From positions 248,001-312,000 of the forward strand of contig JAAOOA010000438.1 of the NCBI GenBank assembly GCA_012861695.1: DNA of 64,000 nucleotides. The letters run 5' to 3'. Under the pieces are notes generated by a model that did not search any database, had not been told where the DNA came from, and was given only the letters and a program-made list of their open reading frames with translations. Both the position numbers and the translations under genes were made by a program. This document shows, piece after piece, positions 24,265 through 35,354 of this stretch. The DNA is from Trematomus loennbergii. Taxonomy: Eukaryota; Chordata; Actinopteri; Perciformes; Nototheniidae. Position 1 is the stretch's first letter, and each line of letters starts with the position of its first letter.

Positions 24265-25317
24265 CGGGAAGAAACTCAGCTAACTGATCTTTTTTTTTTT
24301 TTTTCTCCAAAAAAACCCCACAATGCTAGCACTCAGCCTCTGAATTAACCACGAGCAAAAAAATGTAACCTAAAACGGCACTTAAACTCACAATAACTCC
24401 CTTATTACTTATCCTAGATGCACAGCCAACCACTCGTTTTTGGTGTCCTGGAGACACAGAATCTGTGTAAAAAACCTCAACACTCAGTGATAAACATTTG
24501 CGACGCTATAAACGAAAGCGTACATCATAACATGTGGAGCTAGGTAGCTAGAAACGCTAACATGGCTTACCTTGGTCAAAAACTGGTCTTCAATGGCATT
24601 AAAACGATAAAAAAAACGATGCTGCAATTAATCCATAGGTTCATCCAATGTGTCTGTGCCCTCTTTGAAATTATTTCTGATAATCCATAAGCAATAAAAC
24701 TGCTTTTTAGTTTCCAAATGCCAGAGCTAGAATGTAGCTCCACTCTGCTTTACATTTACATGCGCGCAGCCCCCACCTTTCTCTTCACAATGACTGTGTG
24801 TGTGAGCCTCCCCTTCGATTCTATTGGCTCTAACGGTCAGAAAGAGGTGTCAACCATCAAAATCAAGCAAGGGGGGCCAGAGATATGGAAAAAAAAAATT
24901 TTCACCCAAATCACCTCAGAGGTGGGGTGGTTTTGGCTAAACCTCTCTAAAAGGTCAAATGTCACTTGTTTTGCATCAATCTTGATACAAGGTACTTATT
25001 ATATGTTGTACTTTGGATTCCTAAAGCTTTTAGTCTACTAACCCATCATCCAAGGGTAGTTTTCACTATCTGTAAAAAATAATCTTTGGACGGACACTAT
25101 AATTTACAGTTTTTTACTATGTAAAATCTGAATTTTCTTTAAAATAAAAAACATTTATATTGATTCTGACACTTCTACATCCAACTCACAGATGTAACCT
25201 TGCTTTGATAAAATAAATTATTCATATAACCCTTTTAGAAGTTAAGTTGTAGTCATTTGTTTTGGGCATGTCATTTTCGAGCCTGAAACATGAAAAACAG
25301 GCTTGGTGCTTAACAGG
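24265..25317. mobile_element. TTAA-type non-autonomous element in last intron of copy 2
   Basis: It carries ACGGGAAGAAACTCAGCTAA, CTATTGGCTCTAACGG and TCATTTTCGAGCCTGA, ending GGTGCTTAACAGG before TTAA. It lies between exons 24067-24095 and 26426-26494 and lengthens that intron to over 2 kb. Confidence 0.6.
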
Positions 25318-25745
25318 TTAAAGGCAGCTCATTGTGGAATAGCCTCCCAACTGAGATACGGGATTGTCCACTCTCAATAGCTTCAAAGGTCAACTCAAAG
25401 AATGGTTGAGAAACAAACAGACGTGCAATCACCGCTAAATGCACTTTAACACAGGGGTATGCTCTCTTGCACTTTACATGTCGTTGCTGCTATATTGTAT
25501 TACCATGTCATAAATACTTGTGTATGCTGCTCTTGCTCTCTTGCACTTTTTGCATGTCATGTATTTTGTTTTTACTATGTTTGTAAAATGTAATTTTCTT
25601 AAATGTTTTATGTGAGGGACTGCGGATGGAAATTAGCTCAAAGCTAAATCTGACACTGTTACGCTTGACACATTTTAATGTTTTAAGTGTTCATTACTGT
25701 GCATTGTCCCTGCTAAATAAACGATTAAATAAATATATATATTTT
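25318..25745 (+). mobile_element. LINE (L2/CR1-like) 3' end
   Basis: A short frame reads LWNSLPTEIRDCPLS, typical of the C terminus of LINE ORF2. Then comes GGACTGCGGATGGAAATTAG, GCTAAATCTGACACTGTTAC and an AAATAAA tail. It is 5'-truncated. Confidence 0.6.
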
Positions 25746-25934
25746 TTTAAATAAAGTGGATATCTCAGACGGATTAAAAGGGTTCTTTGGGGAAAACAAA
25801 ATATACCAAAATAAACTACAGAAATAAACTACATAGTACCAGAATCATATATATATTAATGGATTATAATTGTAATGTATGAATACGTTGGTAGGGTTTA
25901 TTTGATATCTTATTATATTGCTATACAGCTTGAC

Positions 25935-26175
25935 CTACAGTATATTTCTGTATCGATTCTCAATGACAGCTGACAGGGGAGAAGAAAGCGGATTTAAACA
26001 TTTGCTAGATGCGCTGTGATTGGCTTGTGGGAGATGAGATGAGTCTGATTGGTTTAGCTGGGGGTGTGATGCGCACTTGCTTAATGAAAGAAAGGGCGAG
26101 TGAGTGAGAGAGGATTTGTGAATGAGAGTGTAGAGACAGTCTTCCTGGAAGAACTTGCGCTGAGCTTCATTCATG
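25935..26175 (-). repeat. Dispersed repeat shared inverted with 5580-5640
   Basis: The reverse strand carries AAGCTCAGCGCAAGTTCTTC, also at 5583. The associated short frame is not otherwise recognised. Confidence 0.35.
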
Positions 26176-26494
26176 TATCAGTATTTCTTATTTCATTCAT
26201 ATCTTGCATTAATAATCTTAATCTGCAAAGTAGCTAGTAACTAAAGCTGTGTGATCAATTAAGTGTAGTTTAAAGTGAAATGGCTAGCTTTAAAATGTAG
26301 TTGGGTAAAGCTATAAGGTAGCATAAAGTGAAATTCTCAAGTACCTCAAATGTGTACTTCAGTACATCAATGTAAATTCCAGCTCTGCTCTGTGTTTTTA
26401 ACATGTCTCTGTTCCATGTTGACAGGCGCAGATTGATGAAGATGAAGATGAGGTGGACTATGAAAATGAGAGCCTTCTGCCTCTGTGTGACTGA

Positions 26495-26900
26495 TCAACA
26501 ACATCAACTCCCCTCAGAGTCCACGCTGTCAAATATCACCTCCTCATATTCTACAGGAGAAAACAGGAGAACCATGAGATCATTGGAACATTTCTGATGA
26601 CTGAGAACACCATGAGAGGCCCTTCAGAAACTCACCTCCATATGATAGGAAACATAGCTCATTATATTCATTCATTTCTGATATAACATCCTTTAAGTAT
26701 GCTCTCACATTCCCATACATAGTACTGCTTACACTTAAAACTTGAACTTCCAGCTGTTTATTCTGTATATAATGTCTTATTATTACCATTACTTGTACTC
26801 ACAGTATATATTTTATTAGTATACCTTCACTCCTTACTGTAACTGCTGCACATGTTCATACATATAAGTGTTCTGTTGTATTTCGTCAAATATCTACTTG
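26495..26900 (+). other. 3' UTR of receptor copy 2
   Basis: Shared with 35355-35760 downstream of copy 3 (GAGATCATTGGAACATTTCT, GATAGGAAACATAGCT). This supports the tail exon call. Confidence 0.6.
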
Positions 26901-26929
26901 TAAAATTATCCCTAATTTACATTTATGGA

Positions 26930-27110
26930 GGCGTGTGGCGCAGTGGATATAGCGTTGGTGTTTGGATCAGGGGGTCACAGGTTCAAAACCCACTGCAGTC
27001 AGCATGTTGTTTTGCCCCTGGGCAAGACACTTCACCCAAATTGCACACAGTATTGGCTAATTAAGTCGCTTTGGATAAAAGCGTCTAACAAGTGACATGT
27101 AATATTTTTT
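26930..27110 (+). mobile_element. tRNA-derived SINE
   Basis: The head has box A-like GTGGCGCAGTGGATATAGCG and box B-like GGTTCAAAACC, then CTGGGCAAGACACTTCACCC, and a GTCGCTTTGGATAAAAGCGT tail as in fish V/Meta-SINE types. Confidence 0.8.
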
Positions 27111-27224
27111 CATTTTACTCTCGAGGGATTATTAGTCAAACTTGGTTTAATCAATTTTAAGAATGTGTTTTATTTGTTTTTGTTATTAATGATTCGTATA
27201 ATGTCTTATAATTGGCATAACGTG

Positions 27225-27427
27225 TACATTACATTACCTGTTACTTGTACATGTTACACGCTTTTATCCAAAGCGACTTACATACTCAGTACTGTGGGCA
27301 ATCCCCACAGGAGTAATTTGGGGTGAAGTGTCTCAGGGACACAACGACATGCTGACTGCAGTGGGGCTTGAACCTGTGCTCCCCTGATCCGAACACCAAC
27401 GCTCTATCCACTGCGCCACACGCCTCC
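27225..27427 (-). mobile_element. tRNA-derived SINE, opposite orientation
   Basis: The reverse strand reads GGAGGCGTGTGGCGCAGTGG, a box B-like GGTTCAAGCCC, and ends with the ACTTTGGATAAAAGCGTG-type tail. It is inverted relative to the SINE at 26930, with ~115 bp between. Confidence 0.8.
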
Positions 27428-27532
27428 CAATACTTATACCTACAGTATATATACCTGTACTGCCTACTGTAACTGCTGCACATGCTGTATATATCTGATC
27501 AATAGTATATACACTGTAGATAACCCGATTTG

Positions 27533-27879
27533 TGTTATGTGAGACTGAAGGGGATGTTGCATTGGTTTTGTTGCTTTCATTGCAGTTTTATATATATTTT
27601 AGAGTGTAATTTAGGTTAACTTCCTGTTTCATTTGTATGCTTTTATTTTGAAGGCGAGATTACGTGTTTGACAGGAAGTTGTTGTGTCATTAGAAATAAC
27701 TTGACGGAGAAAGTGATATTTTCTATGTAACGGCGGAGAAAGAGAAGAACGGACTGTTTGTTTTAATGTTAGCACCCCCGAAGAGGCTCAAGCTCTTACG
27801 TTGGGTCTGGAGTTACAAATAAATTCAAATTCATCAGTAAAGTAAAGTCTACGACCATAATTCGGAGGGAAATGCTACA
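27533..27879. mobile_element. Possible solo LTR
   Basis: The segment begins TGTTATGTGAGACTGAAGGG and ends GGAGGGAAATGCTACA, LTR-like, but I find no target duplication, so the call is weak. Confidence 0.3.
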
Positions 27880-28940
27880 TACACAATATATTTACTATAC
27901 TCACTTTTTACTCTATATGTATTCCTAAACCTGAAATGCCTCCAGTATGTTAGGATGTTTTAATTAGCTTAAGTCCTAATGGAATATTTTACACTTTCTT
28001 TGCTTTAATGATATATAATCCAAATAAAAAGAGTACTTTTAATCAATGTTATAATGAGTTGTGTTTCTCTCTCTATCTCCAACACACTGACAACACAACG
28101 CTTTGTTGGGTTGAACACCTCTCTTTGCCCTGGCTCTCACTTTGTAAACAACATACAGTTTGTGTCAGAGCCAAGGAAGGTGTTGCACATTTAGTGGAGC
28201 TGTGGTGATATCCTGGGATCAGGTATAAGTCAAGAAAGAAAGTGATACAGTTTGATTTGACTTACAAATCAAACTTGTGCGTACTTGGAGAGTGCATCAG
28301 AGCGTCACAGAGGAAGCTCTAAGAATGGCACATCGAGAAGAGGCTAAAGAACCTGGCTAGGTGGCTATAGACCTTTTCAAATCCCCTGATCAACATCCTG
28401 TCAGCTTTCAGTGTGGTCCTCCGGTTCAGTCAGCGCTTCATCTGTTGAGCAGAACCACATTTTGCCAGTTCTTCTTGGCTCCAAATACTATTACCTCAGT
28501 TTTAACTTTGTTTATATAGACATTTATTTTATTAGGATAAACCCCTTGAGATGCACCATCTTTTTAAGAGGGTCCCGACAAAAGCAACATACATGAACAA
28601 AAAAGAAAGCAAAGCATGACAAACAAGGACAAACCATGTACAGTCTGTTAAGTTCAATTCATGAAGTAATACATACAATCATTACATTGATAGACATTAG
28701 TGTCTAATAGATCAGTTTCATCAATAACAAGTGGAGAGCAGCTGAAAGTGAGATGATCATGCTTATACATACCCAATGATGCAAGGGATCTAATAGTAGC
28801 AGGTAAAGTAAACGTGAACGCTCTTCCGCCAATAATTTTTTTTGCAGAGGGGACAGAGAAATACATCTGGACAGAGTGTCTAACTTGATAATTTGACGAG
28901 TAAGAGACAAAATACTGCTTTAAATAAGGGTTTCATTGAA
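27880..28940. other. No gene recognised
   Basis: Non-coding. A piece at 28280-28360 (GAATGGCACATCGAGAAGAG) matches 36350-36440 and 31140-31180 and is part of the receptor-unit flank. The remainder shows scattered short frames only. Confidence 0.4.
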
Positions 28941-28949
28941 GAAAGTTCT

Positions 28950-29520
28950 GACACATACAGTCTTTGATTTGTTCAATGCACTTCCTCAGTGTTTGAATTG
29001 GAGCATAGTCTCCTGTTGAAATGGTTATGTAAATGTGTGTGTCATCTGCATAGCTATGGTACCTTATTTTGTTGTTTTTCATTATCTGATCAGGTGGTAG
29101 CATGTATATGTTAAAGAGAAGAGGCCCAGGATGGAGCCTTGACGTGTCATATTTGTCAACTCAGATGTGTAGTGACCTATAGAAACAAAGTTTTTCCTGT
29201 TCTTTAAGTAGGATTCAAAACAATTTAGAACTGTTGCCGAAAGTCCCACCCTGTTTTCCAGTCGGTCTCGTAATATGTTGTGGAAAATAAACATAAAACA
29301 GGAAAACACAGACAGATCTTCACAAGTGAAAATACTCAAGTAAAGTCCTTAAAATATGTACTGAAGTGCAGAATGTGGGTACTTGGTGACATCCCAGCTC
29401 TGCTCTGTGTTTTACCATGTCTTTGTTCTTCAAAGACATGGTAAAAACCAAGTTTTTCCTGTCTTTTAAGTAGGATTCAAACCAATTTAGAACTGTTTCC
29501 GAAAGTCACACCCAGATCAG
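28950..29520 (-). pseudogene. LINE reverse-transcriptase fragment (L2/CR1-like)
   Basis: Reverse-strand frames read RLENRVGLSATVLNCFESYL, then RQGSILGLF, the RT palm approach of L2/CR1-like LINEs. A second partial copy of the same stretch lies at 29445-29515. It is frameshifted and short. Related fragments are at 34945-35130 and 46781-47511. Confidence 0.65.
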
Positions 29521-29742
29521 GTATAAGGAACCCCATTTTGCCTGCAGATCTGCGTCAGACTCTTTATCCTTCTGTCAAGATGCTAACAACGCCTGTTTCT
29601 CATGCCGAGGTGTGGAAGCCACCTGTTCCCCTGCTCAGTCCAGGAGGTCTTGGCTTCGTTTTGCAATATCTGAGACGGTCCTAACTTCCAACCACATGGT
29701 CCTATATGCCTCGGTGGTCCCGTCACAGCTTTTGCCATCCAG

Positions 29743-30869
29743 CAGTGGCGAGCCGTCAGGCCCTCTAGGCCCTCTCTGAGGGCCTAAGATATTCTAAAAA
29801 ATAATATTTGAAAACATTTAAAAAAAATATATATATTAAATATTGTTTTAGTTATATTTTTCATTAGTTTTACCAAAATAACTTGATTTAATTGTATTTA
29901 AAATAACATTTCCAAATAAATAAATCCTTCGAATCTGCCGGTTCAGTTTCTGTTGGAATGTGAAGGGTTAAATGCCGTCTCTGTGAGTTACTGTGAAGAC
30001 GTGAGAGCTTGTTGGTCCCTCTGTACATTCACAGAGGGCCCGCTATAGTAACTCAATGAGAGAGTAATGTCAAGTGACAGTACAATTGACCAATCATATC
30101 TTCCCTCTAAATGGGTGGGCTTTATTTTCGCGGACTTTATGACAAGTTCCGCCTGCTGTGAAGTTTATGCAAGTGGTACAGTGACGCGTCCTAAAACCCG
30201 GAAGTAAGCTGCGCATGGGTTCCCTCGATAAAAAAAGCAATGGGATTTCTCCATAGGATTTTGGAAAATAGCTCGAAATAAGGTCTGTGGAAAACGAACC
30301 TGTTAGATAAATGCACGTTTTGTTCAGCCGGATAATATCCACATGTCTATCTTACTTTTATAATTTTCGAATCATAAATCTAATCGATAGATTTATGATC
30401 GATAGATTTATGATTAGCATAAGTTCGTTCATGATGGCTCATGTCAGTGATAGTGATGACATCGTTGCGAAATTATTAACCGAGTCATTTTCAAGATTGA
30501 GTTACAATGATAAACTGGAGTGGCAAAGGATCAGCTGCATCCAAAAGGACAGGAGGATGGACTTTGTTTTTAAGTGATTTGATCATCAAAGGTAGGCCTA
30601 AGTCATTTTCAATGTGGGCCGCCGTGCCGACTTAATTCATTTGTAATTGTTACTTGGCTGTGGGTGCCCTGTCATGATAGGTGTTTATATAAATGGTGTG
30701 TTTTGTGTGGTAGAGGGTCGCTGTCATTGATGCGTTTTGCACCCCGGGCCGCTGTTTGATATTCCGCTGAAGTATACGCTGTGACGTAATAACTCTACTT
30801 TTTTCTTTTTTTTTTAGGGAAGGGGTGGGGTTCAGAGGGCCTAGGTATAAAAGTCAAGGCTCGCCACTG
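29743..30869. mobile_element. hAT element with partial transposase 5' end, 8-bp TSD
   Basis: The ends are CAGTGGCGAGCC and GGCTCGCCACTG, with CCATCCAG on both flanks (29735-29742 and 30870-30877). It is 1127 bp, i.e. the 722-bp relative at 13578 plus an internal segment at about 30170-30600. That segment has a frame (about 30432-30577) reading SDSDDIVAKLLTESFSRLSY, resembling the N terminus of ZMYM1/TTF-type hAT transposases, so this looks like a less-deleted derivative of an autonomous element. Confidence 0.9.
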
Positions 30870-31004
30870 CCATCCAGAGAGATTCTTCATCGTCCTAGGA
30901 CTCCCTTGTTCCTTTCTAACTTCCTGCGTGGTGGTGCAGCAAGTCTGGTTGACCTTCACCCCGTCCTCTACAGCTGCTTCTCCCATCTGGTCCCTCTATC
31001 TGCC

Positions 31005-31245
31005 CCCAGGCCATCCTCCTGATACTTCCTGCCAGAGAGAACCAAAGACTCATCTCTGCAGTGTGCAGAACATGAAACTCAGTCAGATAAAACATCTTGG
31101 AGAGTTGAGTGTAGCGTCCTATAGTCAGGTCAGAGAGACTGCTCTAAGAATGGCACATCCAGAAGAGTCTGCAGTGTGAAGAGCATGAAACTATTACAAA
31201 ACAACATGAACATTACACCGGCTAATACATGTGTTTAAAAGTAGG
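31005..31245. repeat. Receptor-unit flank with empty KDZ target site
   Basis: The sequence matches 37008-37115 joined directly to 53656-53760. It contains AGGTCAGAGAGACTGC with GTCAGAG once (31129-31135), where the other copy has the 16.5-kb element between two GTCAGAG copies. It is therefore the unoccupied paralogous site. Confidence 0.9.
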
Positions 31246-31309
31246 CCATTCAAGTGAGTTTCATTAGACGCTCGTTGAGTTTATTCATGTTTCTGATGGT
31301 TATGTGGTC

Positions 31310-31784
31310 GGCATCAGAGGGTAAAACCTGCAGAGCTCTGCTGCTGCTGTTAACCACATCTTCACAGAAACACTTCTTCCGTACTCGGAAAAAGTAAAAA
31401 TAAATCTTCAGAGATACAAAGAGGAACCACCATGTTGTTAACATGCATTAAAACTAGCCATCTTTACATGCTCAACTTCCTCTGCTGTGTTGCTGATGAA
31501 GAAGGCCGACAGTTACCTTCACTCTGAATAACCAAAGACAAGAAATGAATCAAACATAAACATCTGATGTTAAAAAAGTGTCTTACGCCTCATGTCTTAT
31601 TACACAATAAAAACAAGAGAGATGAAATGCTGATATCACACATTAACCCAACGGTCATCAGAGGAGAGATGGATGAGGAAGTGACTTCTCATTTATCACA
31701 GGAAGTAGATGCTGAGTTCTTGTTAAAGAAGCAGCAGGTTAGAGACTCTGACAGTCGAGAGTCAGAGACCGAGAGAGAAGCACG
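31310..31784 (+). promoter_or_regulatory. Receptor copy 3 5' UTR / promoter block
   Basis: The CATCAGAGGGTAAAACCTGC part is at 31310 and the leader-proximal GAAGCAGCAGG...GAAGCACG part at 31728-31784, with ~330 bp between that is shared with 53930-54250. It is the conserved upstream region of the receptor family. Confidence 0.5.
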
Positions 31785-31886
31785 ATGTCTGAATTCAGAA
31801 GGATCATAATGTCTTCATTCCTGATGATGCTGCTCCACTTTACAGGTGAGGATGCAGAGAACACACTTCAAATAAAACAGCTTTAA

Positions 31887-32621
31887 ACTGTTAAACCCCG
31901 CCGGCAAGGGCTGCAGGCTTTTTTATCATAAAACTGTGTCTCAGGGCTTCTTAACATTTAACAACCTATTAATGTGTCATACCCACTTAACGGGAAGAAA
32001 CTCAGCTAACTGACGATATGAATAATTTTTAGCTAAACGAAACACAAGGGTAATACCAAGCTTCTGAATTATCCTGAGCGAAAAAATGCTAACGCACTTA
32101 GCACAGAACTCACGGTATAAATCCCTCAAAAACTGAGATTTCATATGATGCTTGTGAGAGCTACAACCCAGCTTCCGGTTCGACCAAGGGGGGCCAGACA
32201 TATGGAAAATCCACCCAAATGACCCCAGAAGTGTTTTTTTTTTGTGCTAAACCTCTCTAAAAAGGTAAAATGTCACTTGTTTTGCATCAATCTTGATACA
32301 GGGTACTTATTATATGTTATAGTTTGGATTCCTCAAGCTTTTAGTCTCCTATCCCATCATTCAAATGTGCTTTTCACTATAAGTAATGTTTTTTTTGGAC
32401 GGACACTATAATTTACATTTTTTTACTATGTTCAATATGAATTTACTTTAAAATAAAACAATTTTTATATTGATTCTGACTTTTCTACATCCAACTCACA
32501 GGTTTATCATTACTTTGAGAAAAAAGATTTACCCCTTTTAAAAGTGAAGATATAGTCATTTGTTTTGGGAATGTCATTTTCGAGCCTGAGACCTGAAAAC
32601 AGGCTCAGGGCTTAACTGGTT
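31887..32621. mobile_element. TTAA-type non-autonomous element in intron 1 of copy 3
   Basis: TTAA flanks the element at 31883-31886 and 32622-32625. Ends are ACTGTTAAACCCC and GGGCTTAACTGGTT, imperfect inverted repeats. In copy 1 the same intron reads AAAACAGCTTTAATATCAC (about 655-673) without the insertion, giving the empty site. It is 735 bp with no transposase. Confidence 0.8.
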
Positions 32622-32940
32622 TTAATATCACTAACGGTACTTTACTACTACTGTTCCTTTAACTGAGAATGATGAGTTGTGTTTGTAACGTGGTGACTTT
32701 AGTGAACTCTTGGTCACTAAAACCCACATACAATATCTTTAAAGTGATCGTCACACTCACTATGAACACTTCAGTTAGTTATGTGGATCTGTAATTAATT
32801 AACTCTGGTTTAATGTGTCGTTAAATGATTCATTAAACAGATCAACCAGAACTCTAACTCTTTACCTTTTTATATAATAAATCATTATTCTGTCAGCATT
32901 TATGATATCTATATTTCTTTCTGCTTTTTTCCCCCAACAG

Positions 32941-33263
32941 CTGCAGATGTGAAACCATACTCCTTCACCGTCAGAGCTGGAGATGAAGTCACTTTGCCTT
33001 TTGACAATGTGATACATGATCAGGATAAGTGTGAGAGTACTAGCTGGTTCTTCAGTGATTCAAGAAGCATAGTGACGCTGTTTGAAGACGGGCAGATTCA
33101 GAACGATGCCAAAGCTAAATCAGACAGACTGAGAGTTACAGAGAAATGTTCTCTGGTTATAAAGAAGGTCACAGAGGAGGATGCTGGTTATTATTCCTGC
33201 AGACAGTTCAGATCAGGAGAACGACAAGGTTCAGGCTCTGAGGTTATCTGTCTGTTGTTAACA
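32941..33263 (+). CDS. V-set Ig domain exon, receptor copy 3
   Basis: It begins after CCCCCAACAG. It encodes SFTVRAGDEVTLPFDNV, STSWFFSDSRS, KSDRLRVTEKCSLVIKK and DAGYYSCRQF. It has Phe at the B-strand Cys site like the other copies. A 1-nt loss near 33245 changes the last strand and the exon phase. Confidence 0.8.
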
Positions 33264-33389
33264 GTGAGTATTTACATCATGATGTTTCCAAACTTCTTGT
33301 AAAACAATATACTGAAACATTACAATAATATGATTACAGTGATGAAGTTAATTTTTCTCTTGTTTCTCTCACAATATCTCCATCTTCAG

Positions 33390-33646
33390 TGACTGAACAT
33401 CAGGACAATGATGAGGTGACGTTAGACTGCTCTGTGGTGCCATATGGACGGTGTACACACAGTGAAGTGGCTGCTTCAGGGTCGAGATGTGGTTAAAGAT
33501 CACAGAGATATGAAGACATCACAGTGTTCCTGCTCTGCCTCTGTGACATTTCTGACTTCTCATTTTAGTTACACATCAAGGTCTGAGTTGTTTACTGTGC
33601 AGTAACTGATGGTGCAACGTGCAGACCTTCAGCCCTCAGTCCTCAG
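33390..33646 (+). pseudogene. Second Ig-domain exon of copy 3, frameshifted
   Basis: It is homologous to 1323-1590. Relative to copy 1, two bases are missing in TGTACACACAGTG (copy 1 has ACACTCAGTG), giving TAA at GGTTAAAG, and another base is missing near TTTACTGTGCAG. The domain cannot be read through. Confidence 0.75.
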
Positions 33647-34919
33647 GTGAGAACATGTTGCGATGTTTAAAGTCACTTCTTACTGGTGTAAAAAAAAATA
33701 CTTCAATATTTGTTTATTTTATGGACGATTAAAATTCAATAGTTTGTTAAGTTTTGTTCTTCTGTTTAGGTGAGGACAAAAAACCAGCAACAACTAATCG
33801 ACCACACCAACAACAACAACAACAGCAACAACAGCAGCTAAAATCAACATAAACTCAGGTAAGGTTTAATGTATTTACTTGTAAAGTGTTTGATGGTACA
33901 GAACCTCAGCTGTTTCTCTTCAGTCCTCAGGTGAGAACATGATGAGCTGTTTAAAATCATTCATCCTGATGCGTCACATCTTTATGTCGTGATGTGAGAT
34001 GTTTACATTTGTTTTTATAAATGTACAGCATGTTGTTATTTTATTCATTAAGGTGATGATGCAGGGAAGGTGACTGCAGTGTCAACAACATGGACAACAG
34101 TGAGAATGAGAGCAGCCGGAGAGACGACCAACACATCTGAAGACAATCACACAGAACAAGAGGACAACAATAAAGGTAGTGAGAGAACAGAGAATATACA
34201 TTCACAGTTAGAGAAGACATGCACACATGCAGTATATACACACCTGGATGTACTGAAGAGGATAAGGAGTGGACTCAGATACAACATAGTTTATAAAGGT
34301 AACATTTTATGTAGAAAAAACGAACTGTCTGGATTATAAATAAGTTGTGTTTGTATCTGTATGTTCTGTATGTGTCCCTGTGTGAAGGTGACGAGGAAGC
34401 ATCAAACAGCCAAGAGACATTTTGTTCATTCACATTTTAGAGACTATATTTAACTCTTCTAACTTCTCTTTTCCAGGTCGCTTGAGGCTCATCATCGTGT
34501 CTGTGGGTTTAGTGGCTCTCATCATCACCGTGGTTACAGTCAACATATGGACAAGAGCTAAAGGTGAGAGATTTTCACAGATAAAATAACAAATATATTA
34601 ATAAGAGTGAAATCTAATATCAACTTGTTTTGTCCTTTTTTCAGGGAGCAAAGCACAGACGGAAGAAAACATGGTGAGTTTGAACATTGCATAATGAAAT
34701 GTGTGTATTATTTGCTATCCAATTTTAACAGTGAATATATGACAGGCATGAGAAGATGCAACATAAGATTAATTTAGAATATTTATGTATCCAAATTAAA
34801 TGATCTCAGAAAAGCTAAACAGTTCATTAACCAAAATAACAGAAAACAGCAACAAAATGAAATAAATGCTCATTAAGGGTGCTTCAAAGTGACGATGTAG
34901 TTGAATCAACAGCTCTTTA

Positions 34920-35135
34920 TAATGCTTACAATTAAATGTAATGCAGCCAGTGGTAGCATGTAGATGTTAAAGAGAAGAGGCCCAAGACAGAGCCCTGAGG
35001 AACCCCACATGTCATATTTGTCCACTGAGATGTGTCTGTCCTTTAAGTAGGATTCAAACCAATGTCGAACTGTTGCCGAAAGTCCCACCCAGTTTTCCAG
35101 TCGGTCTAGAAATATATTGTGGAAAATAAACAGAA
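34920..35135 (-). pseudogene. LINE reverse-transcriptase fragment (L2/CR1-like)
   Basis: The reverse strand reads FLDRLENWVGLSATV, then [16 protein letters not shown], typical RT block 3-4 of L2/CR1-like LINEs. It lies in the intron before the tail exon of copy 3. Confidence 0.75.
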
Positions 35136-35354
35136 AACAGGAAAAAACAGACAGATTGTGACGAGTGGAAATACTCAAGTAAAGTTTTTTAAATATGTAC
35201 TTAAGTGCAGAACCTGAGTAAATGTACGTAGTTACTTTCCAGCTCTGCTCTGTGTTTTTACCATGTCTCTGTTCCATGGTGACAGGAGCAGAATGATGAA
35301 GATGAAGATGAGGTGAACTATGAAAACGATGGAGGGCCTTCTGCCTCTGTGTGA

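Larger units (their letters stand above)
21580..26494 (+). pseudogene. Ig receptor copy 2: leader, single V, stalk, TM with Lys, acidic YEN tail; leader donor damaged
   Basis: Exons: leader 21580-21639, V-set 23099-23431, stalk 23629-23691, TM 23889-23975, 24067-24095, tail 26426-26494. All phases from V onward agree. The stalk is short and Thr/Ser-rich. The TM segment (GWWRLLIVSVGLTALLLSVA) is followed by K-VNIW, so a lysine lies near its inner end, unlike copy 3, which has T. The tail is acidic (DEDEDEVDYENES), has one YEN and no ITIM. There is no second Ig exon. The leader ends TTTACA|GTGAGG instead of TTTACAG|GTGAGG, so the exon is 60 nt, not 61, and splicing to V would be out of frame with early termination. 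All three candidate acceptors at 23099-23105 keep the same phase, so they do not rescue it. It is a possible activating-type or adaptor-binding receptor by layout (inference), likely silent unless the indel is an error. Confidence 0.65.
31785..35354 (+). pseudogene. Ig receptor copy 3: leader, V, broken second Ig, stalk, TM, acidic YEN tail
   Basis: Exons: leader 31785-31845 (61 nt, normal donor), V 32941-33263, second Ig 33390-33646, Gln/Thr-rich stalk 33770-33858, Thr/Asn-rich stalk 34053-34175, TM 34477-34563, 34645-34673, tail 35286-35354. The TM reads GRLRLIIVSVGLVALIITVV; the tail EQNDEDEDEVNYENDGG has a single YEN and no ITIM. The V exon is 323 nt where the related frame needs 324; the lost base is in the last strand (GTTATCTG for GTTGATCTG), so the exon ends ICLLLT. 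The second-Ig exon has at least one further indel near GTACACACAGTGAAG. Splicing V to the second Ig meets a stop at once. A product skipping both Ig-2 and the first stalk exon would still be out of phase. Probable pseudogene. Confidence 0.65.

Noticed and set aside
26930..27000. Functional tRNA gene
   Set aside because: Box A/B are present but the cloverleaf is not intact and a SINE body and tail follow.
30928..31179. 83-codon frame downstream of the hAT
   Set aside because: Spans the receptor-unit flank with the empty KDZ site; no domain and not conserved as protein at 36962-37276.
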